Shown here: positions 40,282-49,842 of the stretch, one piece after another | Numbering within the stretch: the first letter of the stretch is position 1 | How the letters are laid out: every line of letters starts with the position of its first letter | Origin: Alkalilimnicola sp. S0819 | Lineage (GTDB): Bacteria; Pseudomonadota; Gammaproteobacteria; Nitrococcales; WHIW01 | Length of the DNA: 64,000 nucleotides | NCBI RefSeq assembly: GCF_009295635.1 | Contig: NZ_WHIW01000011.1 | Span: 40,096 to 104,095 of the forward strand | Direction: 5' to 3' | Notes under the pieces: generated by a model | What the model was told of the DNA's origin: nothing | What the model saw: only the letters and a program-made list of their open reading frames with translations | Databases searched by the model: none | Made by a program: the position numbers and the translations under genes

Positions 40282-40863
40282 CTACAGGGTGACCAAACCC
40301 GAAAAGCCCATGAACGCCAGGGACATCAGGCCCGCCGTGATCAGGCCGATGGACGCGCCTTGGAAGGGGCCGGGCACGTCGGCGACGGCCAGTCGCTCAC
40401 GCAGTGCGGCGAACAGCACCAGCACCAGGGAGAAGCCCGCCGCCGCACCGAAACCGTAGACCGCCGACTGCAGGAAGCCGTTCTGCTCCTGCACGTTCAG
40501 CAGCGCCACGCCCAGCACCGCGCAATTGGTAGTGATCAAGGGCAGGAAGATCCCCAGCACCTGATAGAGCAGGGGGCTGGTCTTGTGCACCACCATTTCG
40601 GTGAATTGCACCACCACCGCGATCACCAGGATGAAAGTGATGGTGCGCAGGTATTCCAGGCCCAGCGGCGAGAGCAGGTACTCGTTGGCCAGGTAACTGC
40701 ACACCGAGGACAGCGTGAGCACGAAGGTGGTGGCCAGAGCCATGCCCATGGCGGTTTCCAGTTTGCGCGATACCCCCATGAACGGGCACAGGCCGAGGAA
40801 CTTTACCAGCACGAAGTTGTTGACCAGTACCGTACTGACCAGGATAAGGGCCAGCTCCGTCAT
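40282..40863 (-). CDS. rnfA: Rnf electron transport complex subunit A
   Basis: First gene of the rnf operon; a 193-residue membrane protein with six helices, pairing with RnfE. Family landmarks are [40 protein letters not shown] and [20 protein letters not shown]; the cysteines in GLCP and TTNC help bind a membrane [2Fe-2S] cluster. A 29-bp gap separates it from rnfB. The complex couples ferredoxin/NADH electron transfer to ion movement and, in some gammaproteobacteria, keeps SoxR reduced. Confidence 0.95.
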   Translation of the reverse strand: MTELALILVSTVLVNNFVLVKFLGLCPFMGVSRKLETAMGMALATTFVLTLSSVCSYLANEYLLSPLGLEYLRTITFILVIAVVVQFTEMVVHKTSPLLYQVLGIFLPLITTNCAVLGVALLNVQEQNGFLQSAVYGFGAAAGFSLVLVLFAALRERLAVADVPGPFQGASIGLITAGLMSLAFMGFSGLVTL

Positions 40864-41009
40864 GCCGTGTGCCTGCCTTTGGAGATGAGAATGACTGCTA
40901 TCACCGCCGCCATCTTAAGGGGCGGGGAGGCAATAACAACCCATAAAGTATGGGGCTTCAAGAATAATGGCGGCCAAGCTTAGGCGAGGTGGTTATAAGC
41001 CGGGGAGGG

Positions 41010-41073
41010 ATCGCGACCATGAGCCGCTCCCGAAGCGGCCTGCTGTTCAGCAGGAACGGCTCATGGTCGCGAT
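41010..41073. repeat. Long palindrome downstream of metG (REP-like)
   Basis: A 21-bp arm (41010-41030) and its inverted copy (41053-41073) match at 20 positions; the core is CGCGACCATGAGCCG. Inside lie two smaller hairpins: GCCGCT with AGCGGC, and CCTGCTG with CAGCAGG. It begins 10 bp past the metG stop. It contains CATGAGCCGCTCC, also seen at 14614-14626. It may protect or end the metG message. Confidence 0.65.
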
Positions 41074-41082
41074 GGATGGCCT

Positions 41083-43110
41083 TTACTTCACCCGCATCCC
41101 CGGCTGCGCCCCTTCGTGCGGCTCCAGAATCCACAGATCCTCCCCGCCCGGACCGGCGGCCAGCACCATGCCTTCGGACACGCCGAACTTCATCTTGCGC
41201 GGCTGCAGGTTGGCCACCATGACGGTGAGCTTGCCCTGCAGCTCCTCGGGCTGGTAGGCCTTCTTGATGCCGGCGAAGACGTTGCGGGTCTCGCCGCCCA
41301 GATCCAGGGTGAGTCGCAGCAGCTTGTCGGCGCCCTCCACGTGGGCGGCCTCGGCAATGCGGGCGATGCGTAGATCGAGCTTGGCGAAGTCGCCGATCCC
41401 GATGGGCTCGGCGATGGGTTCGCGCTGCAGCGGGCCCTCGGCGACGGCCGGCGCGGCCGCGGGGGCCAGGGTCTGCTTCGATTCTTCGACCATGGCTTGT
41501 ACCTTGTCCGGGTCCACCCGCGTCATCAGCGGGGTGAAAGGGCCGATGCGATGGGCCAGCAGCGGCGACTGAGCGTCGTCCCACTGCTGCGCGGGCAGGC
41601 GCAGAAACTCTTCCGCGGCCTCGGCCATCTTTGGCAGGACGGGCTTGAGATAGATCATGAGGGTGCGGAACAGGTTCAGGCCCTGGGTGCACACGGCCTG
41701 CACCCGCGCTTCCTGGCCTTCTTCCTTGGCCAGCACCCAGGGTTTCTGCTCGTCGATGTACTGGTTGGCCTGATCGGCCAGGTTCATGATCTCGCGCACC
41801 GCGCGGGCGTATTCCCGGTCCTCGTAGAGTTGGGCGATGGTTTCGCTCTGGCCGCTGACGCGGTGGAACAGTGCCGGATCATCCAGCTGCTCGGCGAGCT
41901 GGCCGCCGAAACGCTTGCTGATGAAGCCGGCGCAGCGGCTGGCGATGTTCACCAGTTTGCCCACCAGATCGCTGTTAACCCGGGCGGTGAAATCGTCCAG
42001 GTTCAAGTCCAGATCGTGCACGCCGCCGCCGAGCTTGGCCGCCAGGTAGTAGCGCAGGTACTCCGGGTTCAGATGGTTGAGGAAGCTGCGCGCCATGATG
42101 AAGGTGCCCCGGGATTTGGACATCTTCTGACCGTTCACGGTAAGAAAGCCGTGGGCGTTGATCTGGGTGGGCTTGCGAAAGCCCGCGCCCTCCAGCATGG
42201 CCGGCCAGAACAGGGCGTGGAAGTAGATGATGTCCTTGCCGATGAAGTGATGCAGCTCGGCCTCGGAATCGGCGGCCCAGAACTCGTCGAAGTCCAGGCC
42301 TTCCCGGTCGCAGAGGTTCTTGAAGCTGGCCATGTAGCCCACCGGCGCGTCCAGCCAGACGTAGAAGTACTTGTCTTCGGTGTCGGGAATGCGAAAGCCG
42401 AAATAGGGGGCGTCGCGGGAGATGTCCCATTCGCGCAGGCCATCCTCGAACCACTCGGCGAGCTTGTTGGCCACCTCTTCCTGGATGTGGTCGGGGCTCG
42501 AGGTCCATTCCTTGAGCATGGGCTCGAAGTCCTGCAGCCGCACGAAGTAATGCAGCGAGTCCTTTTCGATGGGCCGTTCGCCGGAGATCACCGATACGGC
42601 GTTCTTCAGCTCCGCCGGGGTGTAGGTGGCGCCACAAGCCTCGCAGCTGTCGCCGTACTGGTCCTCGGCGCCGCAGCGCGGGCATTCGCCCTTGATGTAG
42701 CGGTCCGGCAGGAACATGTCCATCTTCGGATCGAAGGCCTGCCGAATGGTGCGGGTCTCGATGTGCCCGGCGGCCTTCAGGCGCTCGTAGATCAGGGTGC
42801 AGAAGTAGCGGTTTTCCTCCGAGTGAGTGGAGTGGTAATTATCGAAGCCGATATGGAAATCGGCGAAATCCTCTCGGTGCTCGGCGCCGATGCGCTCGAT
42901 CAGTTCCTCGGGCTCGATCCCCTCCTGGCGCGCCTTGAGCATGATGGGCGTGCCATGGGCGTCGTCCGCGCAGACGTAATAACACTCATTGCCGCGCAGC
43001 TTCTGGAAGCGCACCCAGATATCGGTCTGGATGTACTCCACCATGTGCCCCAGGTGAATGGGGCCGTTGGCATAGGGCAGGGCGCTGGTGACCAGAATCT
43101 TTCGCGTCAT
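41083..43110 (-). CDS. metG: Methionyl-tRNA synthetase
   Basis: Class I aminoacyl-tRNA synthetase, 675 residues. The HIGH-type motif is [12 protein letters not shown], the zinc knuckle is [18 protein letters not shown], and the KMSKS loop is [15 protein letters not shown]. The C-terminal ~110 residues (from [15 protein letters not shown]) are the OB-fold tRNA-binding domain found in dimeric MetG. It is divergent from the PilZ gene and apbC, a common gammaproteobacterial layout, and is followed by a large palindrome. Confidence 0.97.
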   Translation of the reverse strand: MTRKILVTSALPYANGPIHLGHMVEYIQTDIWVRFQKLRGNECYYVCADDAHGTPIMLKARQEGIEPEELIERIGAEHREDFADFHIGFDNYHSTHSEENRYFCTLIYERLKAAGHIETRTIRQAFDPKMDMFLPDRYIKGECPRCGAEDQYGDSCEACGATYTPAELKNAVSVISGERPIEKDSLHYFVRLQDFEPMLKEWTSSPDHIQEEVANKLAEWFEDGLREWDISRDAPYFGFRIPDTEDKYFYVWLDAPVGYMASFKNLCDREGLDFDEFWAADSEAELHHFIGKDIIYFHALFWPAMLEGAGFRKPTQINAHGFLTVNGQKMSKSRGTFIMARSFLNHLNPEYLRYYLAAKLGGGVHDLDLNLDDFTARVNSDLVGKLVNIASRCAGFISKRFGGQLAEQLDDPALFHRVSGQSETIAQLYEDREYARAVREIMNLADQANQYIDEQKPWVLAKEEGQEARVQAVCTQGLNLFRTLMIYLKPVLPKMAEAAEEFLRLPAQQWDDAQSPLLAHRIGPFTPLMTRVDPDKVQAMVEESKQTLAPAAAPAVAEGPLQREPIAEPIGIGDFAKLDLRIARIAEAAHVEGADKLLRLTLDLGGETRNVFAGIKKAYQPEELQGKLTVMVANLQPRKMKFGVSEGMVLAAGPGGEDLWILEPHEGAQPGMRVK

Positions 43111-43271
43111 TCGCAGTTACGACTCGTGCGTGGCTGGGAGGCAGCGGCCGATTATGCCAGATCGGCCCGATGCTTGGCGAAGGCGCTCAACTGGAAAAGT
43201 GCGGCGAATAACCCTACCTTTGGCAACATGCAGTGACGCCCGCGCGAGGCGTTCCGGTCGAGGAGAGGTGC

Positions 43272-43643
43272 ATGAAGAACGAACGCAGGGCCCAGCGAGA
43301 GGTCATCAACTACTACCTGAAGGTCTACGAAGCCGACAGTGGTGAGTTTCTCGGTTATCTGGCCGATGTGACCCGTGAAGGCGCCATGATCCAGAGCCGC
43401 GAGCCCATCCAGCCCGAGCATGACTACGAGCTGCGTATGGAGCTGGGCGAGGATCTGGCCGGTGAGGCCATCTGCCTGAAGGCCCGCAGCATCTGGGAGC
43501 GCAAGGAGCGCAATTCCATCTTCCACTCCACCGGTTTCCGCTTCACCCAGGTGGAAGAGCAGGACGCGCCCAAGCTGGAACGGCTGATGCAGAGCTACCG
43601 CCTGCCGGTCCCGGAGAAACGCGGCACCGTGGTTCGCCACTGA
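43272..43643 (+). CDS. PilZ domain protein
   Basis: Single-domain PilZ protein of 123 residues, a predicted cyclic-di-GMP receptor. The N-terminal arginine motif is RRAQR (RxxxR-like), and the second motif is YLADVTREGAMIQS (D/N-x-S/T-x-x-G). The rest forms the expected beta-barrel strands (YELRMELGEDL, STGFRFTQVEE). AGGAGAGG lies just before the ATG; an earlier in-frame reading from 43233 is unlikely. Its partner is unknown; the GGDEF-EAL protein at 32138 could feed the same second messenger. Confidence 0.85.
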   Translation: MKNERRAQREVINYYLKVYEADSGEFLGYLADVTREGAMIQSREPIQPEHDYELRMELGEDLAGEAICLKARSIWERKERNSIFHSTGFRFTQVEEQDAPKLERLMQSYRLPVPEKRGTVVRH

Positions 43644-43670
43644 CTCGCCGCGGGCTCCGGCCCGCCGCCG

Positions 43671-43693
43671 CGATGCCGCCGCGGGCGGCATCG
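43671..43693 (+). terminator. Hairpin after the PilZ gene
   Basis: Perfect 10-bp stem CGATGCCGCC/GGCGGCATCG with a 3-nt loop, 28 bp past the stop. No T-run follows, so it is a weak terminator or transcript-stabilising hairpin. Confidence 0.45.
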
Positions 43694-43840
43694 AGGAATC
43701 CCTCCCCCGTAGCTTGTGCCTTCGCGAACCTTGCGCCAGCAAAGCGCGCCCCTGCTTCCTCCGCCACCCCTGCAGCCCCCGCTGCTTTTCCCTTAGACTG
43801 AATCACCACTTCATCAGGCAATTCCAGGAAGGCCGACGCC

Positions 43841-44932
43841 ATGTCAGACATCACTCCCGAGCGCATCGAACAGGCCCTGTCCCAGTGGGTCGAACCCAAT
43901 ATGGGGCGTGATCTGGTCAGCACCGGTGCGCTGCAATCGGCGCGCTGGGAGAACGGCGTGGCGATGCTGCGGGTGCAGCTGCCCTATCCGGCTCGCGGTT
44001 ATCGCGATGAGCTGCAACAGGCGCTGGCCGAGCAGCTGCGCGCGGCGCTTGGCGTGGAGGAGGTACAGCTGGAGCTGGATTGGAAGATCGCCGGCGCCCG
44101 GTTGCAGCAAGGCGGGCTGCAGCCGTTGCCGCAGATTCGCAACATCATCGCCGTGGCCTCCGGCAAGGGCGGGGTGGGCAAATCCACCACCGCGGTCAAT
44201 CTGGCGCTGGCGCTGAGCGCCGAGGGCGCGCGCTGCGGCGTGCTGGATGCCGACATCTACGGCCCCAGCCAGCCGCGCATGCTGGGGCTTTCCGGCCGGC
44301 CGGAAAGCTCTGACGGCAAGACCATGGAGCCGCTGGAGAACTATGGCATACAGGCCATGTCCATCGGTTTTCTGGTGGACGAGGAGTCCCCGATGGTCTG
44401 GCGCGGCCCCATGGTTACCCAGGCCCTCACCCAGCTGCTCAACGAGACCCGCTGGCGGGATCTGGATTATCTGATCGTGGATCTGCCCCCGGGCACCGGC
44501 GATATCCAGCTGACCCTCTCCCAGCGGGTGCCGGTGAGTGGGGCGCTGATCGTCACCACGCCCCAGGATATCGCCCTGCTGGATGCGCGCAAGGCGCTGA
44601 AGATGTTCGAGAAGGTGCGGGTGCCGGTGTTGGGCGTGGTGGAGAATATGAGCACCCACATCTGCAGCCAGTGTGGTCACGAGGAGCATATCTTCGGTGC
44701 CGGCGGCGGGGCGCGCATGGCGGCGGACTACGAGGTGGACCTGCTGGGTGCGCTGCCGTTGGATATCCACATCCGCGAGCAGGTGGATGGCGGGCGGCCC
44801 AGCGTGGTGGCGGATCCGCATGGGCGTATCGCCAGGGATTACCGGGCGATTGCCCGACGGGCGGCGGCGCGCCTGGCGCTGCAGACCGAGCGAAAATCCG
44901 CTTTCCCCCGCATCGAGGTGGGTGATAGCTGA
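43841..44932 (+). CDS. apbC: Iron-sulfur cluster carrier protein, Mrp/ApbC P-loop ATPase
   Basis: Cytoplasmic Fe-S carrier, 363 residues, of the Mrp/NBP35 family (unrelated to the Mrp antiporter at 1-3.6 kb). An N-terminal MIP18/DUF59-like domain is followed by the deviant Walker A ASGKGGVGKSTTAVNLALAL and VLDADIYGPSQPRMLG. The cluster-binding CxxC is in HICSQCGHEEHIF, and DLPPGTGDIQLTLSQ is typical. It lies between metG and dcd, a frequent gammaproteobacterial order. Confidence 0.95.
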   Translation: MSDITPERIEQALSQWVEPNMGRDLVSTGALQSARWENGVAMLRVQLPYPARGYRDELQQALAEQLRAALGVEEVQLELDWKIAGARLQQGGLQPLPQIRNIIAVASGKGGVGKSTTAVNLALALSAEGARCGVLDADIYGPSQPRMLGLSGRPESSDGKTMEPLENYGIQAMSIGFLVDEESPMVWRGPMVTQALTQLLNETRWRDLDYLIVDLPPGTGDIQLTLSQRVPVSGALIVTTPQDIALLDARKALKMFEKVRVPVLGVVENMSTHICSQCGHEEHIFGAGGGARMAADYEVDLLGALPLDIHIREQVDGGRPSVVADPHGRIARDYRAIARRAAARLALQTERKSAFPRIEVGDS

Positions 44933-45042
44933 GTCGCGCGCGTGGCGCGTGGGGGTGGCCGCCCGCCTGTCGCGGCTTTCCCCCGTGCGGCCACTGAGGC
45001 ACAATTCCCGGCCATCAGAACAATCAGCCTTGGGTAGCCCGG

Positions 45043-45609
45043 ATGAGCATCAAATCGGATAAGTGGATTCGCCGCATGGCGGAGCAGACAGGCATGATCG
45101 AGCCGTTTCAGGCCAAGCAGCTGCGTGACGCGGAAGGGCGGCCGGTGATCTCCTACGGGGTGTCCAGTTACGGCTACGACGTGCGCTGCGCCGACGAGTT
45201 CAAGATATTCACCAATATCAACTCGGCCATCGTCGACCCGAAGAACTTCGACGAGAACAGCTTCGTCGACGTGAAATCCGATGTCTGCATCATTCCGCCC
45301 AATTCCTTCGCCCTGGCCCGCACGGTGGAGTACTTCCGCATTCCGCGCAATGTGCTCACCATCTGCCTGGGCAAGTCCACTTACGCGCGCTGCGGGATCA
45401 TCGTCAACGTCACGCCACTGGAGCCGGAGTGGGAAGGGCATGTGACGCTGGAGTTTTCCAACACCACGCCGCTGCCGGCGAAGATCTACGCCAACGAAGG
45501 CGTGGCGCAGATGCTGTTCCTGGAGTCCGACGAGGTCTGCGAGACTTCCTACGCGGATCGGGGCGGCAAGTACATGGGGCAGCGCGGTGTGACCCTGCCA
45601 CGCAGCTGA
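45043..45609 (+). CDS. dcd: dCTP deaminase
   Basis: Trimeric enzyme, 188 residues, making dUTP from dCTP for thymidylate synthesis. It starts [20 protein letters not shown]. Conserved blocks are [40 protein letters not shown], and [20 protein letters not shown] with the catalytic glutamate. [13 protein letters not shown] follows. The length equals the E. coli enzyme class. It converges with the DUF3108 gene. Confidence 0.96.
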   Translation: MSIKSDKWIRRMAEQTGMIEPFQAKQLRDAEGRPVISYGVSSYGYDVRCADEFKIFTNINSAIVDPKNFDENSFVDVKSDVCIIPPNSFALARTVEYFRIPRNVLTICLGKSTYARCGIIVNVTPLEPEWEGHVTLEFSNTTPLPAKIYANEGVAQMLFLESDEVCETSYADRGGKYMGQRGVTLPRS

Positions 45610-45622
45610 GCGCCGCTCGGCC

Positions 45623-46339
45623 TCAGGGTTTTTGCAGGCCGTCCAACCGCCGCAGGCTGAGGCGAACGGTGCTCTCGCCTTCCTCCTGCTGCTCCATGTG
45701 CACGGCCAGATAACCCAGCTCCGGCGCGCACCACAGGGTGGTGCGCTTGTCACTGTCCTCCACCCTCACCACCCTCAGGGTGCGGAAGGTGCCCACAGCC
45801 GTCTCCCGCATTTCCTCGCCGTCGATGCGCAGGCGGTAGGTCTTCAGCTTGCCGCCATCGGCGATGGGGTAGACCAGTTCCCGCTCTCCCTGCCTGAGGT
45901 CGTGCATCAGTTGCAGTGGGCTCACCAGGCGGTCCAGGGCGTCCGGCGGGATGGGCATGCGCCAGGGCCGCTCGCCGATATCGTTGACCACCTCGCCCTG
46001 TTCCCAGTCAAAGCGCAGCACCGCGTGCCGGGCATCGCGCCCGCGGCGTATGTACTCGTAGCGCAGCGGTTTCGGGCCCTGCTCGGTGAGCAGGCCGTGG
46101 CTGCTCTCTTCCACCTCGGCGCGAAAGAAGAGCGCCGCGAGACCGGTGGGCTGGGTGAGAGAGTGGTAGTGATAGCGGCGTGCGCCCAGGCGCTGAAAGT
46201 TCACCTCGGCCCGGCCGAGGGTGAAGCCGCCGCGACTGACTTCGTAGACCGCGTGAAAGGCCGGGGGAGCATCGGCACCGGCGGGGCTCGTCAGGGCACA
46301 GATAAGCAGTAGCCCGAGCAGGCGGCGGATGATCGGCAT
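45623..46339 (-). CDS. DUF3108 domain protein, exported
   Basis: Predicted periplasmic protein of 238 residues with signal peptide (MPIIRRLLGLLLICALTSPA). Matches the DUF3108 family: AVYEVSRGGFTLGRAEV near the start, YRLRIDGEEMRETAVGTFRT, and TTLWCAPELGYLAVHMEQ at the end. The fold is expected to be mainly beta. It is encoded downstream of purN in the same direction, as in many Gammaproteobacteria, but its role is unknown. Confidence 0.85.
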   Translation of the reverse strand: MPIIRRLLGLLLICALTSPAGADAPPAFHAVYEVSRGGFTLGRAEVNFQRLGARRYHYHSLTQPTGLAALFFRAEVEESSHGLLTEQGPKPLRYEYIRRGRDARHAVLRFDWEQGEVVNDIGERPWRMPIPPDALDRLVSPLQLMHDLRQGERELVYPIADGGKLKTYRLRIDGEEMRETAVGTFRTLRVVRVEDSDKRTTLWCAPELGYLAVHMEQQEEGESTVRLSLRRLDGLQKP

Positions 46340-46387
46340 CGGAACCCGTTGTTCAGGCAGTCCCAGGGGAATTTTTCGGAGTCTCCC

Positions 46388-47059
46388 TTAAAGCGTGCCG
46401 GGGTCCTGGCCCGGTTCCAGCCGAGGGGCGGTGACCAGGGGCATACCGTCAAGATAGGCCCGCTCGCCACGCATTTCGACCCTGCCCTCGGCTAACCAGC
46501 GCACCGCCAACGGATAGACCCGGTGTTCCTGACCGTGGACCCGCTCGGCCAGGCTCTGCGGGTCGTCGTTGTCGTGCACCGCCACCGGCCCCTGAACGAT
46601 GACCGGGCCGGCGTCCAGGTCCGGGGTGACGAAATGCACGCTGCAGCCGTGCTCGCGCACGCCGGCCGCCAGAGCGCGCTGGTGCGTATCCAGGCCGCGG
46701 AATGCCGGCAGCAGGGAAGGGTGGATGTTGATCAGTCGGCCCTGATAATGATCGACGAAGCCGGTGCTGAGAATGCGCATGAAGCCCGCGAGTATCACCA
46801 GCTCGGGCGCCACTTCGTCGATCATCGCCCGCAGCGCCTCATCGTAGGCTTCGCGGCTGTCGAAGTCCCGGTGGGGAAGCACTCGGGTGGGAATGCCCGC
46901 CTGCTCGGCGCGCACCAGCCCATAGGCCTCGGGCTTGTTGCTGATCACCGCCCGAATATCGATGGGCAGGCTGCCTTCGTCCCGGCCATCGATGAAGGCC
47001 TGCAGATTGCTGCCGCTGCCGGAGATGAGCACCACCACCGGCAAGGGGCTGCCCGTCAT
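46388..47059 (-). CDS. purN: Phosphoribosylglycinamide formyltransferase
   Basis: 10-formyltetrahydrofolate-dependent GAR transformylase, 223 residues, third step of purine synthesis. Substrate loop [16 protein letters not shown], catalytic Asn/His in [20 protein letters not shown], and catalytic Asp in [15 protein letters not shown] are all present. Its ATG overlaps the purM stop (ATGA), so purM-purN are translationally coupled. Confidence 0.95.
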   Translation of the reverse strand: MTGSPLPVVVLISGSGSNLQAFIDGRDEGSLPIDIRAVISNKPEAYGLVRAEQAGIPTRVLPHRDFDSREAYDEALRAMIDEVAPELVILAGFMRILSTGFVDHYQGRLINIHPSLLPAFRGLDTHQRALAAGVREHGCSVHFVTPDLDAGPVIVQGPVAVHDNDDPQSLAERVHGQEHRVYPLAVRWLAEGRVEMRGERAYLDGMPLVTAPRLEPGQDPGTL

Positions 47060-48111
47060 GCGCCCTCCGCGAATCGCACCGCCTCATCGGCTTCGGCGCG
47101 CGCCTCCAGCGCACCCAGCACCCAGGCCTGCTCGCCGGCGGCGTTCAGCTGTGCCACGGCGTCGCCGGCTTGCTCGGCGGGCAGGGCCAGCACCATGCCG
47201 ACACCGCAGTTGAAGGTGCGGTACATCTCCGCATCGGCAATGCCGCCCTGCTGCTGCAGCCAGCCGAAGATGGCCGGCCACTGCCAGGAGTCGGTGTCGA
47301 TGCGCGCCCGCACCTGCTCGGGCAGCACCCGGGGCAGGTTCTCGGGCAGGCCGCCACCGGTGATATGGCAGATGCTGTGAATATCCAGTGTCTCCAGCAG
47401 CCCGCGCACCGCCTTGACGTAAATGCGGGTGGGGGCCATCAGGTGCTCGGCGAGGCTGCGGCCTTCCAGCTCCTCGCTCAGGGCGGCGCCGCTGCGCTCC
47501 AGCACCTTGCGCACCAGGGAATAGCCGTTGGAATGCGGGCCGCTGGAACCCAGCGCGATCAGGGCATCGCCCGGCGCGCAGCGGCTGCCGTCGAGGATGC
47601 GTTCCTTCTCGACGATGCCCACGGAAAAGCCGGCCAGGTCATAGTCGCCCTCGCCGTACATGCCGGGCATCTCCGCGGTCTCGCCCCCCACCAGGGCGGC
47701 GCCAGCCTGGAGACAGCCTTGGGCGATGCCCCGCACCACCCGGGCCGCCACGTCCACGTCCAGCTTGCCGGTGGCGTAGTAGTCGAGGAAGAACAGCGGT
47801 TCGGCCCCGGTGACCAGCACGTCGTTGACGCACATGGCCACCAGGTCGATGCCAATGCCGTCGTGCATCCCGGTCTCCAGGGCGAGCTTGAGCTTGGTGC
47901 CCACCCCGTCGGTGCCCGAAACCAGCACTGGCTGCCGATAACCGGCGGGTAGTTCGAACAGGCCGCCGAAACCCCCGAGCCCGCCCAGAACCTCCGGGCG
48001 ACGGGTGGCGGCCACATCGGCCTTGATGCGTTCGACCAGGGAATTGCCGGCGTCGATATCGACCCCTGCATCGCGATAGGTCAGGCCGGGCTGGACAGGC
48101 TGCTTGCTCAC
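47056..48111 (-). CDS. purM: Phosphoribosylformylglycinamidine cyclo-ligase
   Basis: AIR synthetase, 351 residues, an ATP-dependent enzyme closing the imidazole ring in purine synthesis. Landmarks are [66 protein letters not shown] and [16 protein letters not shown]. The start is GTG 48111. It is divergent from the DUF2066 gene, with about 100 bp between them, and is coupled to purN. Confidence 0.96.
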   Translation of the reverse strand: MSKQPVQPGLTYRDAGVDIDAGNSLVERIKADVAATRRPEVLGGLGGFGGLFELPAGYRQPVLVSGTDGVGTKLKLALETGMHDGIGIDLVAMCVNDVLVTGAEPLFFLDYYATGKLDVDVAARVVRGIAQGCLQAGAALVGGETAEMPGMYGEGDYDLAGFSVGIVEKERILDGSRCAPGDALIALGSSGPHSNGYSLVRKVLERSGAALSEELEGRSLAEHLMAPTRIYVKAVRGLLETLDIHSICHITGGGLPENLPRVLPEQVRARIDTDSWQWPAIFGWLQQQGGIADAEMYRTFNCGVGMVLALPAEQAGDAVAQLNAAGEQAWVLGALEARAEADEAVRFAEGA

Positions 48112-48214
48112 CGGGTGCTCCTCGTTGGGGAAGGGCGGTATGGTAGCGGGAAATGGTTTGAATCCCCAGCGAAGCTGCTATTTTACGGATACCTCGAGAC
48201 AAGGCCCAGCCGTG

Positions 48215-49246
48215 ATGATCAGAAAACTGTGCTTGCTCTGCTTGCTCTGGCCGCTGACCCTGGGTGCCCAGAGCCTGTTCGATGTGCGCGTGCCGGTGGC
48301 GAATGGCGGCGCGCAGGCCCGCGAGCAGGCGATGCCGGCCGCCCTGGAACAGGTGCTTGCCCGCCTGACCGGACAGGGTGGGCTCGCCGCCGATGAGCGC
48401 CTGCGGGATTTGCTGCCGCGCGCCGGGCGCTACGTGCAGCGCTACAGCTATGAACAGGGCGAGGACGACGCGCCGCCGACGCTGCGCTTGAGTTTCGATG
48501 ACCGGGCGCTGCGCGCGGCGCTGGCCGAGCGGCAGGTGCCGGTATGGCAGCAGGGCAAGCCTGCGGTGCTGGCCTGGGTGGCCGTGGAACAGGGTCGCGA
48601 ACGTGATCTGCTCGGCGGAGAGGATGACCCGGCGCTGCGCCAGGCAATGCGCGAGGCGGCGCGGGATTACGGCCTTGCGCTGCTGTTTCCCTTGTTGGAC
48701 CTGGAAGACCGCCGCTCGATCCGGGTGTCCGATGTCTGGGGTGGTTTCGCCGACTCGGTGCTGACGGCGTCTCGCCGCTATGAGGCGAGCGCGGTGCTCT
48801 CCGCGCGCCTGAATCAGGACCGGGCCGGGCGCTGGCAGGGGGCCTGGCGTCTGTATCTGGGCGGTGAGGCCGCCGCCGCCTGGCAAAGCCGCGGCGAGAG
48901 CGCCCAAGGCGCCTTGGCCGACGGCATGCGCGGCCTCGCGCAGGGTTTCGCCGCGCGTTACGCGGTGGTGCCGGGGCAGCGTGAGGAGCGGCTGCGTCTG
49001 CGGGTCGAGGCAGTGTCCCAGGCGTCGGATTACGCCTGGCTGCAGCAGCGGCTGGCTGAAGTGCCGGGCGTGAGTGGGGTGGGGCTTGCCCGCGCGGAGG
49101 GTCGTGACCTGGAGTTCGAGCTGGCGCTGGATCTGGCGCCGGAACGCGTGCTGGGCACCCTGGATCGCGTCCCATGGCTGCGCCGACAGGAGGTCCAGGC
49201 CGGGGGCACTGCCGGCGTACCCCATCTTTACCGGCTGAGCCGCTAG
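48215..49246 (+). CDS. DUF2066 domain protein, exported
   Basis: Predicted exported protein of 343 residues with a signal peptide (MIRKLCLLCLLWPLTLGAQS). It matches the DUF2066 family, which usually sits between purM and hda in Gammaproteobacteria, as here. Seen regions are LFDVRVPVANGGAQAREQAM, RYVQRYSYEQG, and a C-terminal half rich in Leu, Ala and Arg. The ATG at 48215 is preferred over the adjacent GTG 48212. Function unknown. It is 12 bp before the phosphatidyltransferase gene and likely co-transcribed with it. Confidence 0.84.
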   Translation: MIRKLCLLCLLWPLTLGAQSLFDVRVPVANGGAQAREQAMPAALEQVLARLTGQGGLAADERLRDLLPRAGRYVQRYSYEQGEDDAPPTLRLSFDDRALRAALAERQVPVWQQGKPAVLAWVAVEQGRERDLLGGEDDPALRQAMREAARDYGLALLFPLLDLEDRRSIRVSDVWGGFADSVLTASRRYEASAVLSARLNQDRAGRWQGAWRLYLGGEAAAAWQSRGESAQGALADGMRGLAQGFAARYAVVPGQREERLRLRVEAVSQASDYAWLQQRLAEVPGVSGVGLARAEGRDLEFELALDLAPERVLGTLDRVPWLRRQEVQAGGTAGVPHLYRLSR

Positions 49247-49258
49247 CGCCGGGGCCTG

Positions 49259-49819
49259 ATGAGACTGGCGACCCTACCCAATCTGATCAGCTTTGCCCGG
49301 CTGCTGCTGGTCGGACCTATTCTGTGGCTGATGTTGCAGGGGCGCTACCAGCTGGCCTTGGGGCTGTTTCTGCTGGCGGGGCTGTCCGACGGCCTGGATG
49401 GATACCTCGCCCGGCGTTTTGCCTGGCAGAGTCGACTGGGCGGGTTCCTCGACCCGCTCGCGGACAAGCTGCTGGTGACCAGCAGCTTTGTGGTGCTGGC
49501 CAGCCAAGGGCTCTTGCCCGTGGCGCTGGCGGTGGTGGTGCTGCTGCGGGATCTGGTGATCGTGCTGGGCGCCTTGGCCTTTTACCGGTTGCGCGGGGCC
49601 TTCGCCGCCGAGCCGCTGCCGGTGAGCAAGCTCAATACGGTGCTGCAGTTGCTGGTGGTGCTGGCGGTGATGTTGCCGCCGGCCTGGTGGTGGCTGGCTG
49701 AGCCCTGGCGGCCGGAGATACTGCGGGGACTCTTTCTGCTGACCTTGGCCACGGTAGTGACCAGCGGCGTGTCGTATGTGCTGCGCTGGGGGCGCCGGGC
49801 CTGGCCGCGCCGGAGCTGA
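49259..49819 (+). CDS. CDP-alcohol phosphatidyltransferase family protein
   Basis: Membrane enzyme of 186 residues that moves a phosphatidyl group from CDP-diacylglycerol to an alcohol. The full metal-binding signature D-G-x2-A-R...G-x3-D-x3-D is present in SDGLDGYLARR and GGFLDPLADK. It starts MRLATLPNLISFARLLLVGP, as in PgsA-like proteins. About five to six membrane helices are predicted. This locus next to hda commonly holds a PgsA-like second copy; whether the product is phosphatidylglycerophosphate or cardiolipin cannot be decided. Confidence 0.85.
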   Translation: MRLATLPNLISFARLLLVGPILWLMLQGRYQLALGLFLLAGLSDGLDGYLARRFAWQSRLGGFLDPLADKLLVTSSFVVLASQGLLPVALAVVVLLRDLVIVLGALAFYRLRGAFAAEPLPVSKLNTVLQLLVVLAVMLPPAWWWLAEPWRPEILRGLFLLTLATVVTSGVSYVLRWGRRAWPRRS

Positions 49820-49842
49820 GCAGCGCTCCGGCGCGTCGTGGT

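Noticed and set aside
41497..43236. 579-residue open frame opposite metG
   Set aside because: Antisense shadow of metG, which has all synthetase motifs.
43841..44932. Link between this 'Mrp' ATPase and the Mrp antiporter at the left edge
   Set aside because: The names coincide only; the proteins are an Fe-S carrier ATPase and a membrane antiporter.
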